Made by a program: the position numbers and the translations under genes
The notes under the pieces: model-generated
The model's input: only the letters and a program-made list of their open reading frames with translations
Databases searched by the model: none
What the model was told of the DNA's origin: nothing
Shown here: positions 1 to 13,800 of the stretch, piece by piece
How the letters are laid out: each line of letters opens with the position of its first letter
Position numbering within the stretch: the first letter of the stretch is position 1
NCBI RefSeq assembly: GCF_000247815.1
Contig: NC_021677.1
Span: forward strand, 43,498,864-43,562,863
Direction of reading: 5' to 3'
Source of the DNA: Ficedula albicollis
Lineage: Eukaryota > Chordata > Aves > Passeriformes > Muscicapidae
DNA: 64,000 nucleotides

Positions 1-1724
1 TATGTCTGTGCAATGGTTACCACAAGACTGAGGCCACTGTCGGAGTTAAGAGTCCATCTAACTCACAATTCGAATTACAAAGGACAAGAAATAGAATAAC
101 AAATTAACAAGCTCAAAATTATGCTGAAACATGTTTCATTCAAATAGCAATTGTAGCAAAGTATTTATTTACTTTATTCTCACTAGGCTATGCAAAAGTA
201 CGCAAGCCAATTCAAGAACATGCTTTCTAAAATATAGCAACTTAAACTGTATTTTAGAAAGGGGCTCCTCAGAAAAAATAAAGTAGAATTTACAGAAGAA
301 AGGATTAAACCATCTTAATTCACAGTTGGACATCTTAGGGGAATAGAAAGTCTGGGATGTACTTAGTTTTTCATATTCTTTTTGCACAAAATTCAAAAGA
401 TGAGCTACCAAGAATAAAGGTACCCAGCCCTGAAGGTTCACGATCACATAGACTATGATCATTCACATGATCGATGAAAGATCACATGAAAATTCTTTGA
501 GCTACATTTGAAGTCATTCACTTGAATTTAAATTTTCTTTCTAGGGAAACTATGGCAGTGTCAATGTATCTTTAGAGATAACAAGCCATCATGCTTTTAA
601 AAGGACAAAATAAGATTGTTCCATTCTGCAGATAACATTATCAAACCACACCAATATATTGGATTAGGCATCCCTTGCCCACTCTGAAGGCACATCTGAA
701 GAATCCAAAAGTGGACATAGGCATATTAAAGAGCAATGAAAACTGAAATTCAGCACTCCAGCTCCTTTCACCCACTAGGGGGAAAATGAAACAGTAAGTC
801 TTTCTGAAATACTGGCAGAAATATTCCAAGCCTTTTGATAAATGTTAATTTTTATCTATATCAAAAAAAGCACCTCATCTTCTAAAATATGACATCTTTG
901 AACAATCTCTAGCTTTACATGAAATACATAGCGTCATGAGCAAGGTTCCTCAGTATCACTGCACTGCATAATGCCTCCCAAAAAGCTATGCTGCAAATAC
1001 TGAAAGTGAAAAACAAGGAATTGCATATTTCTTCTCAATTACAGTATCCTGTTGCACAGAGAGAGATAACAGTGCAAATCATACTTTAATTTGAGTGAAA
1101 TAAAAAGTCACACTATGCTAAGACACAGATTTTCTAAGCAGGAGTAAAATCAAAAAGATATAAGTATTTTTCATATGTTTTCTAAAACAAGAAGAAAAAA
1201 ACCTAATAGCTGTCTCAAATTTTAATTTATATTCTAAACATTTCTATTTGTCTCCTAAACAATATTTTATATTTCATCACGAATTGTTGAATAAAACTGA
1301 AATGCAATGAAAAGTTGTCTGGCCACTACCGTGCTTTTGATTGCTTGTTGAAATAAATTATTGCATTTATATAAATTCATTTGCAGGAGTAAGCAAAGTT
1401 TACCTTTCAGAAAAGAAAATGTTTTAATTGAAAAAACCCAGCTAATGACTTGCTTTTGTTTGCTTGGGTTTTCAGGAAGGGCATATGGGGTAGGTTCTTA
1501 GAAGATTTGTGGCAGTTACAAAAAAGGTCTAAATATAGTCAAGACAATATAATGAAGGACTGAGGCCGTGCTTGGTATCATCATCAGAATAACATGAGTT
1601 GGACTGAGAGCTAAAAAATGTGCCAAAGACATGAGCACTTTTGCCAGTTTGACAGGTACAGGCTCACAAATGCAACATATTCTTAACTAAATCCTAAATA
1701 CAAGGGAAGCTTTCCTTTGCATAC
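1..1724 (-). other. CEP128 intron 8 (partial)
   Basis: AT-rich intronic sequence without recognisable repeats, RNA genes or conserved coding blocks. The short open frames on the minus strand do not resemble CEP128. Confidence 0.7.
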
Positions 1725-1841
1725 CTCCTGTAATTGAAGAGACACGTGTCCCAGCTGCTCCTGGCGCCTTTCTACGAGCTGTCGTTCAGCACGCATTTCT
1801 TCTTCTATCTCCTGAAGTCTTCTCTCCACCCGTTCTGATAC
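1725..1841 (-). CDS. CEP128: CEP128 exon 8, residues 216-254
   Basis: This is a 117-nt exon of 39 codons, phase 0 at both ends. It reads VSERVERRLQEIEEEMRAER, then QLVERRQEQLGHVSLQLQE. The acceptor is TTTTGAAG and the donor GAG|GTATGC. It is continuous coiled coil. The next exon downstream was not found between 1 and 1724. Confidence 0.94.
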
Positions 1842-4800
1842 CTTCAAAAGGAAAAAACCCATGGTAGGAAATTAATGTGCCTTTTAATACATGTGAAAAT
1901 ATCAATGGCAAAAAGAAGAGAACATAATTTTTATTTCATTAAAACAGATTTAGAATGGTAGAGAAAATAACTAGTTATAGCAGTGAGTACTCCAGAAGTA
2001 CTCAAGCAGGGAACCAAATTGCCATCTTGCTGGCAGTATTCTCCTTTAGGTGTATGCATATTTTTTTCTAGAGTGGTGGTTCTACTCAAGCGTTCAATAT
2101 CTCACTATCAAGATTAGAGCAGCCTAATGTGAAATTGCAATACAAAAGTCTTAGCTTCTCTGTCACAAGCCTGATTAACCTCTGAAGGGACATTTCTTTC
2201 ACATCTCCAGCCTGCAAAGCAGACCAATGTTTGCCTCTTTGATGATGCAAAATCTGTGAGTAAAAAGTAGTAAACAAGAACTAAGTACAGGAGAATGACT
2301 GTAACAATAAAAAAATAATTACAACATTTTAAGCCTTTTTCCCAATATTTTGTGAATCTGTGTACAAACTAATACAAACAACAACAGGTGTTTATTAAAG
2401 CATCTTGGACTATGCACATAAAGCTCAATCAGACTAGAATACCAGAATTACTTCACTTTTGCAATTCAAGCTGCTAGCAGACAGCACCCTCTTGAGGCAG
2501 CAAATAAAATATATTTTGTTAAAAATTAGCAAGAAAAATATCTATGTATCATTTCCTCCCTACTTTAAAATTAATTACCAAATAACATTTAGATAAAAAG
2601 AGAAAGATGGAGATAAAAAGAGATAAAAAAATAAAATACAATTCAACTATTGTCTTTTAATGATGTGGAGGTGAATAAGTTCTCATCTTTCTCTGTTAAG
2701 CACACTTCTATTAGCACTAGGCATATGCATGGATAGAAAACTTTACCATGAGCAACACAACTTATGTAGGTAGCAACAGAAACACAACTAAGGGTACACT
2801 TATGTTCTGGGCTTCACAAGGCTTAATGAACAAAACACTCTTTTTCTTTACAACAGAATACATCACTCAGAAAACACTTCTTGTTTGTGCTGCCAGATGA
2901 ACAGCCAGTTTACAGTCTGGAATATTGTATTTTTTTCTAAAACCATCAGGAGATACCTGGTACTGCATCTAACCACAAACTTTCATGAAGTTATGAAAGT
3001 TCTGCAGCCATAATCCGGAAAAATTACTTACTAAAAACTTATGTATAAAAGATAAAGGCCACATCATGATGTTTGTTTTGACAAGTACTGCTTAGCATTA
3101 CTTCTTGGAATTCATAAAATACTCCAGCTAACAGAAATAATGATGCTATGTAGTAGGAACAGAAAATAACACTGTCATTAAACTTGCTGTATCTTTGCTG
3201 AAAGCCAGGAAATAAGCTGTCATCCTTTTCCCCACACATACATAACAAAAAGAAATGAAACAGCAATGTTTCAACATTTTTTAAAAAGTTTTGACTATGT
3301 GCTTCTGAAGACAAAAGCTTTCTCAGCTCTCTCATGTACCTTTTTCAATGAAGCACTTTCTTAAGAGCACTAAAGCTATTAAGAAAGAAAACATAGAATT
3401 TTGACTTGACAGAAGATTCAAAAGTAACATCACTCCCTAACATGACATTCCAAAGGAGAGTACAGCAATTTCTTCACTGTCATGGGTCTAGCATGCACAG
3501 CAGATAACATGACATGAGGCAGCACTAGACAGGCTTTAGATTCCTGCAAAATTCAGATTTCATTACAAATTATCATTAACTCAGAACAAGTAAGAAAGTA
3601 ACTTTATGAAGTGATTTGCCTTGCCTCTGACTTTCTTCAGCTCACTTCAGAATACAATTGTTGTATTATTTGTAACAAGGTACTAAAAAAGATGGATAAT
3701 ATATCATATTTGGCATGGAAATTTCAGTTACAGAAATAATCCTCTTCAACACACAAACAAACAAAAACCTCCCACAACCAACACAAACCACCAAACATTT
3801 TGAAGCTACTTATAACTCCTATTTGTTTTCCATACTTTCTACATTGCTATGGTATTTAACACCTTGCCACTTCAGCAAGGCTTTAATCTCCCACAAGAAT
3901 TATGTTCCCTGTTTTTGAAGCCACTCTGACCTTCCCCAGATTGTCACACAGCCTGTGGCATACAACAGTAGGGATTTTAAAAAAATTAGAAATGGTTAAC
4001 TGTTAATTTATTAATTAATACATGCAGGGTAAACTTAAAAGCATACTTGTCTTCCCTTGTCCCAAATGACCCTGACTCAGGACAATATTTCTCTCATGAA
4101 AGTATGTATCTTGACCTCTGAATGTTATCAAAAATCTTAGTGTAGACAAGTGTTCACCAAAGGAAAGTACAAAGAATATGGAGGCTCCACACAATGACAT
4201 GAAATACTAGCACTAAATTACTGCATTCATAACATATTAAAATCTGATTTCAAGCATGCATTTTTAGCAACACAGACCATCTGAATTACAATGATGACAC
4301 TAGACCTGTGTCTCCACATACAGCTTTCAGGTAGCACCAAAATCTATGAAAACAGATTAAGCTATTCTCCCCTCTCCTGCAATTAAACACAAAAACCAGA
4401 ATGTCCTTTTTAAAACTAGGGTGACATTTAAGTCCTGCAGCTAAATATAATCTTGTGGAAGATGCTGGATGCTTACTGTACAAAAATCACCATCCTACTT
4501 ATTGAATTTCTGCTCTGTTTTTCAGCTTTCCACTGTTATTTCCAGTGCAAAAGTCCTGCTAATAGAAATTTATTTCAACAGATTTTTGCTGCTGTTCTTG
4601 TTATGACCCATTTTATCATCAATGCATTCTTGAAACAGGAGTATTAAACAAATCACAAAAAGAGCAGACTTTTTTCAGAGATATAACTTTAAATATTGTT
4701 AAACTTTTCCCTCTTGGGAAATGAAAATATGTGTTATACCTTTTACAAGTCAGCTGTGCAGTACCAAAAATCATTACACCAGATCTTCCGAGGGACAGCT

Positions 4801-7800
4801 CATTATCTAACAAAAATCCTGGCTCTCTGAGATATCATAACCACAGTAACTCCAAGTAAGACCCATTCACTTGACACTGCTGTCTTTTTCCAGAGACAGT
4901 CTACCATCATTTTATAACAGCACCATCTCAATTAAGAATCTACTTAATTTTAACTAGATGAAGCCGTTTTTCATGTATAAAGATCAGCATCTTCTGCTAT
5001 TTGGGATGCGCTTCTATCCAAGCAATTGCAACAAAATATCCAAGAGATAAATTTTATATAACCACAAAGTGAGTAAATACTCCTTCAATTGCTCATATGC
5101 CTGTCTAGCAAACATCCAAACCCTTTCCAAGAGCAAAGGAATCTCACAAAATGTCCAGCTAAGATAGAGATTTTGATATAGAGAGTTGTAGAACCAGAAA
5201 GGCTTTTTAGCATAACTGCACATAGATTCTCAAGTACAAAGCCATGGAGAGTGCTTGACTTGAAACAAGTATCCAACTATGCATGAGTCACCACCTTTGA
5301 TGTTATCTGTTTTTATACTAGGATGGAAAAGCTCACTTTACAGGTAAAATATTGTGCTTTGATTGTGTTGTGTGAATCTTAAAGTATTCAAAAAGGCTCT
5401 AAGAAACAAACTCTAACAAAAACAAATTTTGAAGTAGTGATTCAGACCTTTATCACCACACACCTACATACAGGCAATTTTCAAACAGCCCTGAATATAC
5501 CAAACTGCAATAATTTAGATATATATCTCCAAAAAAATAAAGACCTAAGGACACTGAACTGAAAAGTATGTTTCTACTGTGATAATAATTTCTGTGAAAT
5601 TATCAAGATTTCAAATTGACAATTTATTGCCAAGAATCATACAGCAGAATATAAATACAAGTATGGCAATGCCTGAGGTGATGAACACTCCCAAATGAAG
5701 TTATAAAGGCACTAAGGACAAAAGTTCCTGCACAACTTTGCATAAGGAAGTTTTAAGAAAAAAAGTATTACGTCTTACCCAACTCACTTTCAGCAATGAC
5801 AATCAATTCTGAATTAAGCAATGTCATTAGAAGAATTCCTAGATGCATACACATACAAAGGATGTCAAACATCTACGATAACAGACCCTATTTTCTACAT
5901 GCACTCTAATCTCATGCTTTGCTATGCATACCATGAGAATTATTTTTATTCTTAACATCCATATGAAATTCCTCTCTTTTGCATTTACCTCATCTTACTG
6001 ATTCTGCCAGCCTCATCAGGTAATAGATCACTAGGCTTTCAACAAGGCCAAAGGATCCACACCTAGGATCGGAGTGCACTGGTAAATCAGCAGTGCACAA
6101 TGTTGCTACCACTTGGCTTTTTAAGTGGTGGGGAATGGAGAGCACTGGTAAATCAGCAGTGCACAATGCTACCACTTGGCTTTTTAAGTGGTGGGGAATT
6201 GGCTGGACACCGTAATGCATATGTCAATTGGCTGGACACAGTAATGCATATGTCAGAATTTTTCAGCCCAGAAAGTAACACTCAGAAAGGCCTCTGAAGA
6301 AACTGAACAACCTCCCAAGTTAAAATCGGGGATGAAAAAGTAGTTAGATTTAAAAAGCAAACTAATAAACACCCTACGACAACTAACAAAAGAACCCAAG
6401 ACAAAACACATCAACCTAAACACACATACACAAAAAAAGCAAAAAAAAAAAAAGCTAAAAAATCAGACCATCAAAAAAGTGGCAGCTCCTCTCACAATAT
6501 ATAATCTATTTGGAGAATCCCTTGCTATAAAACAATATCATAAACTTACACAAGCTGTAACAAAGACTGGACAAGTTCCAAAAAATAAATCCACAGAGGG
6601 ATTATTACTCAGTACAGAAAGCAGACAGATCACTTCCAGACCAAGAAGCTCCTAAATCCCAGGTGATTAGACTTCTATTGTATAGAATTGTCATTAAATG
6701 ACTTTCTGATCTAATATTGTATGTTAAACTTCCAATTTTTGGCCATTCATCATACCTGGCTAGATCCTTCCTAATGACCTGCTTCTTCTGCAAACTGAAC
6801 CTCAGCAATTCTTTTACCTTTTCAAGGAAGTCATTGAATTAATGACCTTTTTTCTTTCCCCCTTTTTCTTTTTTTCCCCTCTCTTTCTTCCAGTCTTCCT
6901 TCCATTTGGCCTATGTTCTATTTCCCCTTTTTCTTTTTTTCCCCTCTCTTTTTTCCAGTCTTCCTTCCATTTGGCCTATGTTCTTCACAAAGTCACTAAT
7001 CAGCAATGAGCAGAATATTCCAGGGGAATTCTTAGTATTCCTACACATAAAAATCATCTCATTGCAGCTCACTGCAGCATTTGTGTCTTCACTAAATGAA
7101 TATCAGTAAATGTCAGTTTTCATCGCTTTATTGCATGATAGTTCCCTCCCAACTAAGAGACTTACTCTTCTGATATTGCCTTTACTATTAACAAACTACA
7201 GAAGACTTCCTTATTATACTTCACCTTTTTCACAAAGTCACAAATCAGCAATGAGCAGAATATTCCAGGGGAATTCTTAGTACTCCTACACATAAAAATC
7301 ATCTCATTGCAGCTCACTGCAGCATTTGTGTCTTCACTAAACGAATATCAGTAAATGTCAGTTTTCATCGCTTTATTGCATGATAGTTCCCTCCCAACTA
7401 AGAGACTTACTCTTCTGATATTGCCTTTACTATTAACAAACTACAGAAGACTTCCTTATTATACTTCACCTTTCTAATTTTTTGCTTCTCTTAGGTCAAA
7501 AGTTCTAACCTTCAATTTCACATCTTGAAGCCCTACTGTAGGAGGTCAAAGAGCTAGTTATTTCTTTCATTAATGAACAGACAGTGGATGCCTTCATTCC
7601 AGAGGATTGAGGATGGTTTGCTTCTCTCAGGCAAAGGCACTGAACAGTTGTAATGCAGCCAGCTGTAGTAGCTATTTTCTTGAGAACCATCTTGGTTGAA
7701 ACTGAGTTTGCTAATTTCCTGACTCATGAAAGAGAAAAAAACCCATAAGTATACTGAGAAGTCTGCTACAAGGAAAACACAGCATTTTCAAAGTATCTAG

Positions 7801-10800
7801 AATTCTTGATCAGATAAACTTACTTTATCATACCAGTCTACTAGGAAAAAACAAAATTAACATTCTAACTAAGAAAATCCCATCATATTTTTTTACAAAG
7901 GCTGACAAAGCAAGTCTTCTTTCCCTGATGGACTCTATCATATCAAGAACATAACTGGTACTGATAGTGTCTCTTGAATCACTATCCAACTTAATCTAGA
8001 GTCAAGAATTTACACAAGTACATTTATTAAGTCTGCTGGTACCAACAAGTGGTCCATGCCAACAATATTGTTATCAGTGACAAACACATCACTACAGCCT
8101 TTGACAGAGCATTTGAGCATTTAGTACCGATTCATGCAATTTTAGAGCAAGATGAATCACCTATGAGAAAATACACACATAAACACTCTGAAAAGCCAGC
8201 TTTGCTGGCTAATATCACAGCAAATGCTTACATAAAGCATACATTCAAGTCCTATGTGTCAAAAGCTACCTACAGGATTCTCATCTACTAATTATTGGGG
8301 TGATTATTCTCAACTTCTTTTGTTCCTATAGCAATATGCTGTTTGACTTCCATCTCAGCAGCAGACCTCTTTCAGATTTAAGTTAACATAGTCTGCAGTC
8401 AGTCAGCTTCCAGCAGACACAAGAAACAAAAAAGAAAAGACTGATATGGCTGTCCTGCCTCCCTTGTTACATTTTGTCACAAAGCCTTCAGAGCAGAGTG
8501 TAGCCCAAAGTGACTTCTTCAAGAGGGAGAAGAGACAACAGTATTTATCCTCATAACATGGGAAAGCTTGTATCTTCCCAAAAGTACCTTCAGCAATTAT
8601 AACGGCATTCAAATCAATGATTGAAGCTAAAAAGCAGCTTTCTCCAAGGCTGTGAATTTTGAAGCAGAAAAATTCACAATACACACACACCCCTGTAAAA
8701 CTCTTAAAACAGGCACCTGAAATATAAAACTTGTCTTGCTGGTTTCATTATCAAAGGGTAACATTTCAACAACCTATAGTAGCCCAAATAAGATCATGTT
8801 CAGATATACATACCAATATGTGATACCAATTACCAACACACATTAAACTAGAAGCCCACATCCTGCTTAGAATGCTAGATATAAATCATCCCTTCTACGT
8901 TAGTCACACTCACCGTTTCTTGTCTTTGGGACTCAGTGACCTTTTCAGACAATTCTTCTAGAGTCTTTCTTAATTCAGCATCAGTCCTTCATAGAAAAAT
9001 GTAAGTAAGACAATATTCTACAGTGCAAAAGCAAAGTAACACCCATGATAATTTTAAGTAGCAACAACCCCCCAGAATTGTCTGCTACTTCAATTTGCTC
9101 GACAGCCTCTTCATAAAAGATCATAGCCTATTCATAATAATTTATAGCATAATTAGAAGCAAGCCTCAAGTGGAAAATTCATGATAAAAAGCATTCCAAT
9201 TCCTCAAGTGAAGAAACAGCATCTAAGTATCAGCTCGGTATCAGGCCAACAGGTACAAAATTATGGACACATCTACACAGTGCTTCTGAACAGTAGTTTC
9301 CTACTAGGAATTAACAGTCTAATTCCTGCTATTGCTATTGAACAAAGCACCACATGTTGAGAAAGTACATACATTATGGCCTGCAGGAAAACTTGCCCTG
9401 AAGGGATTCCAATAACAAGAACAAACTAGGAGCAAAGCTGTATGAAAGAAATTCCCTAGTCCTTGTCATTTTGTGCATATATTTTAAAACTATACAAATT
9501 GGAATTTAAATTTAAATTTATAAATACTGCAGAAGATTACATAAAACAAATAGTTCATAATCCTACTTTCATTTACATGTTGCACAATCCCTCATTCTCC
9601 CCAAAATTATTTTATAAATAGAAGAGTTTAAGAATTTTTTCCACAGTGTTCTTCACATGGAGTTATATTCTGTTTTTACCGATTTCTTCTTGAAAGCTCA
9701 CGACTGATATCATCTCCCAGGCGAAGCTGTTCACTGCTGAGATCTCGAAGAGACTGGTGGAAAGAATGCAGCTGTAAATAAAAGTACACAAATTAAACCA
9801 AGGTTTAGGAACCCTTTCTTTCTGTGATATCCCAAAAGTATACATCTACACATATACACACTTTTAAAAATAAAGAGGATAAAAATAACCTAAAAAATAA
9901 TAAAATTCCAATAACTGTACTAGAGCCTGGATGAGGCTTGTGCATTTATATTTTGATCCACCCTTCACAATACTTGCTCACTGTAGTTTAACTTTCAGTA
10001 CTTTATTTGTTAAACCAAGTTTCCTAACTATGGGGTTTTTTTTCTGGGGTTCATAGCTTAGATATGATACCATCTCTTTAACCTAATGCAAAGCAAATTA
10101 AAACAGCTGAACAAGTAACATTCAAGAAAGACATATTTCATGTTAATAAATACTAGTATTGGTAAAACAAAGTTTAACTTTCAGTACTTTATTTGTTAAA
10201 CCAAGTTTCCTAACTATGGGGTTTTTTTTCTGGGGTTCATAGCTTAGATATGATACCATCTCTTTAACCTAATGCAAAGCAAATTAAAACAGCTGAACAA
10301 GTAACATTCAAGAGAGACATATTTCCTGTTAATAAATACTAGTATTGGTAAAACAAAGTTCTGCCCAGCCATATATGCTACTATAAATAGATTACATAGG
10401 AACTTGAACAAAACAAGCAGAACAGTATAATGTATTCAGGAACCACCAAGAATAGGTATTTTACCTTGCCCAAGACATTACATGCTCTTTTTCAGATCTT
10501 GGGGAAAAAAAAACAAACCAAAAACAAAAACACATCTACTTTCCCCTGTAAAGCCTTCCATTCAGCAGGCTTCCAATTTATCATCAACGTTTTAGGGAGC
10601 AAATAAAAAAATGAACAGGTCATTCATTCCTCATGGGATAGAAAGTGACAGTTAATCCATTCTAATGCAACCTACTGCTGTCAACAATTCCACGGCCAGG
10701 ATTATTGTTACGAAAAACCCTAATTTATAATATTCCTTTGTTCTGTACACTGGATTTAAACCTGGATCTTCCACAACCAAGCTGACTGCCCTCAACATTC

Positions 10801-13800
10801 AGACACGAGCACTACTACCTCCCCTGTGTGATTAAACAAGAATGTCAACCTGACCTGAGAGACTTTGAAATAACACAGTATTTTCAATATGTATGTGCTA
10901 AGAAGGAAAGGGACTTAAATGTATTAAAAGACCATTTGGCTGAAAAATTACTTCAGCTAGAAAAGGTCCAAATGGGGATAAAGAGACAGTGGTTACAGAA
11001 AAATAAAAAAAAAAAAGTCGCAACTTCAGTAAAGCAGAAGTACTTTATCTCTGGTCTAATTTCTACCTACAATCGTGACCAATGGCTATTAGTAGGTCGT
11101 CATTTCTCAAAGCACTATACTCTTCTTACAAAATAGTTATAATCATGACCAATGGCTATTAGTAGGTTGTCATTTCTCAAAGCACTATACTCTTCTTACA
11201 AAATAGTTAATTAAAATAAAATAGCCATATTCACTCACTGAAAAGCAAGAATAAGAAATAAACCATCAGTTATCATCAAAACTGGAAGAAAAAAAAAAGC
11301 TATTTGCCTACATAGTTACTTAATATAAAGAACTTTGCATGCATTGCATGAACTCCATTGTATAAAATATCCAAGATATTTATAGAATATCTAGAAATAA
11401 TTTAAAATAGTCCTAAGGATTCTGGATGGTTGGGAGGAAAGATTTCCATATAATATTATTTCCTTCCAAGGATTATTTTCCACGCTTACCTTGGGGAAGG
11501 AAGGAATGGGGGGAGAACTAGATTGAAAAGACAACAAAACAGAGTTAAATAAAAGTCTAGAATTTCTATAGCTTAGCTACTTGCCTACATAGTTATTTAA
11601 TATAAAGAACTTTGCATGCATTGCATGAACTCCATTGTATAAAATATCCAAGATATTTATAGAATATCTAGAAATAATTTAAAATAGTCCTAAGGATTCT
11701 GGATGGTTGGGAGGAAAGATTTCCATATAATATTATTTCCTTCCAAGGATTATTTTCCACGCTTACCTTGGGGAAGGAAGGAATGGGGGGAGAACTAGAT
11801 TGAAAAGACAACAAAACAGAGTTAAATAAAAGTCTAGAATTTCTATAGCTTCCCAAAAAGTCAACTGAGAAAACTTGTCTAGTTAAGTTCAAAATTACAT
11901 GGAAGCTGAGACTGATTTAATAAAGTCAATATGAATACCTTACAATCAGCTTCTTTAATATTAGTCTACACATTCACTCAAGCAAGTCTAGCCACCCTGT
12001 CTGAAAAAGCAAAAATATGTAGTGAAATCTCTCTACCTGTAGGACAACAGAAACACTGTAATCTTATCCATTAAGGTAATTAATTTATTTTTTTTTAAGT
12101 CTGCAAAAAGATACAAATTAAGGGATATGAAAATTACCTGTGGCACACACATCCTCTCCTCCTCCCATCATCTGCCTGAAAAAAGGGCTCAAATTATTCC
12201 ACCCACAGGGCAGACCAAGAACTAAGATGAAGAACTATCTGGTTCAAAATCAATCCAAGCTACACTGAAGTAAAAGCGAAAGCACTATGACCCTACACCA
12301 CTAACTAAAGCAGAATAATCCCCTTCACAGCCTCACTGAACTTCAGCATGAATGTTAATTGGCAGGAAGAGACCTCTGGAGATCATCCCATCTAAGCCCC
12401 CTGCCAAGGCAGGGTCACCTAGAACAGATGACACACTATCCTCTCCTCCTCCCATCACCTGCCTGAAATAAGGGCTCAAATTATTCCACCCACAGGGCAG
12501 ACCAAGAACTAAGATGAAGAACTATCTGGTTCAAAATCAATCCAAGCTACACTGAAGTAAAAGCGAAAGCACTATGACCCTACACCACTAACTAAAGCAG
12601 AATAATCCCCTTCACAGCCTCACTGAACTTCAGCATGAATGTTAATTGGCAGGAAGAGACCTCTGGAGATCATCCCATCTAAGCCCCCTGCCAAGGCAGG
12701 GTCACCTAGAACAGATGACACACGAACTTGTCCAGGGGGGTTCTGAATGTCTCCAGACAGAGAGCTTCCACAACCTCCCTGGGCAGCCTGTGCTGAACTT
12801 GTCCAGGTGGGTTCTGAATGTCTCCACAGAGGGAGCTTCCACAACCTCCCTGGGCAGCCTGTGCCAGTGCTCTGCCACACTCATTGTAAACTTCTTCCTC
12901 TCACTGAGGTGGAACTTCTTTTGTTTTAGTTCATGGCCATTGCTCCTTGTCCTGTCACTGGGCACCACTGAACAGTCTGGCACCACTCTCTTGACACCCA
13001 TGCTAGAGATACTAATATGCATTACTGAGATCCCCTCTCAGTCTTCTCCAGACTAAACAGGCTATTCAGAGATAATTTTTCTTTGTCATTAGACAGCCTA
13101 AAAGTTAGGGAGATTATTTTCATATTTTACTTTTGATATCACTACCATCTGTATCTTTTTCTCTATAATGGTTTGCATGAAACTTCATAGATACAAAAGG
13201 TGACTGCCTAAACAAAAAAGCAGATAATATTGAAAGGACAAATCAGAGCTGAAACATTCTTAGCTGAATCTTCAGAATCACCTCATTTAATATAAAAGCA
13301 AAGAGTCTGGTGACCACTTATTGCCTACTTGGCACAGCAACTCCCATTAGTGCTTGGTACCTGGTCCACATTATCTGCCTCATGGACAAATCGAACATTT
13401 GCAGATCTAGACCTTCGATGTTTATTGCCCCGTGAGTCTCCATAACCCCTCAGAGGAGAAGTGGGCAGGAAGTGGCGGTTGCCTGTAGGAGATATGAGAT
13501 ATAAAAAATAAGTAGGAAGACAAACTTTTATATGGGAAACTTTTCATTTTGCTTCAAGAAAAATGCATATTTCATCTTGACAATATCCTTCTAGGTCACA
13601 TTGCAGACAAAACAACTATTGAATTACACAACATGCATATGACTCTTTCAGCTCTTCTCAGGATTCTTCTTCAATTTAAACATTTCTTATCCATGACATA
13701 CAAGTATTCCATAAAGAAGAATTGTTCTCCAAGGAGTAGTTTTTCCTCAAATTTTATTTGTCCAACCAACTAATTTTTCTTCCACATGAATCTATCACAG

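Larger units (their letters stand above)
1842..8913 (-). other. CEP128 intron 7
   Basis: A 7-kb AT-rich intron. Apart from the tandem duplications listed separately between 6076 and 7475, it holds only short A-rich runs (for example 6430-6460). No RNA gene or coding block was recognised. Confidence 0.7.
9772..13360 (-). other. CEP128 intron 5
   Basis: A 3.6-kb intron unusually dense in tandem duplications (9985-10356, 11071-11208, 11304-11850, 12144-12723, 12724-12863), listed separately. It also carries an antisense CR1 copy and a possible plus-strand retrocopy fragment with an A-rich end. Confidence 0.75.

Noticed and set aside
10741..10820. tRNA-like stretch on the minus strand with a B-box-like ggtttaaatcc
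   Set aside because: No A box, no acceptor stem pairing and no credible anticodon arm could be made; at most a remote tRNA-derived remnant.
12620..13056. Several 60 to 136-codon open frames on both strands
   Set aside because: All lie in the CR1 3' fragment and its duplication; the CR1 3' end is non-coding.
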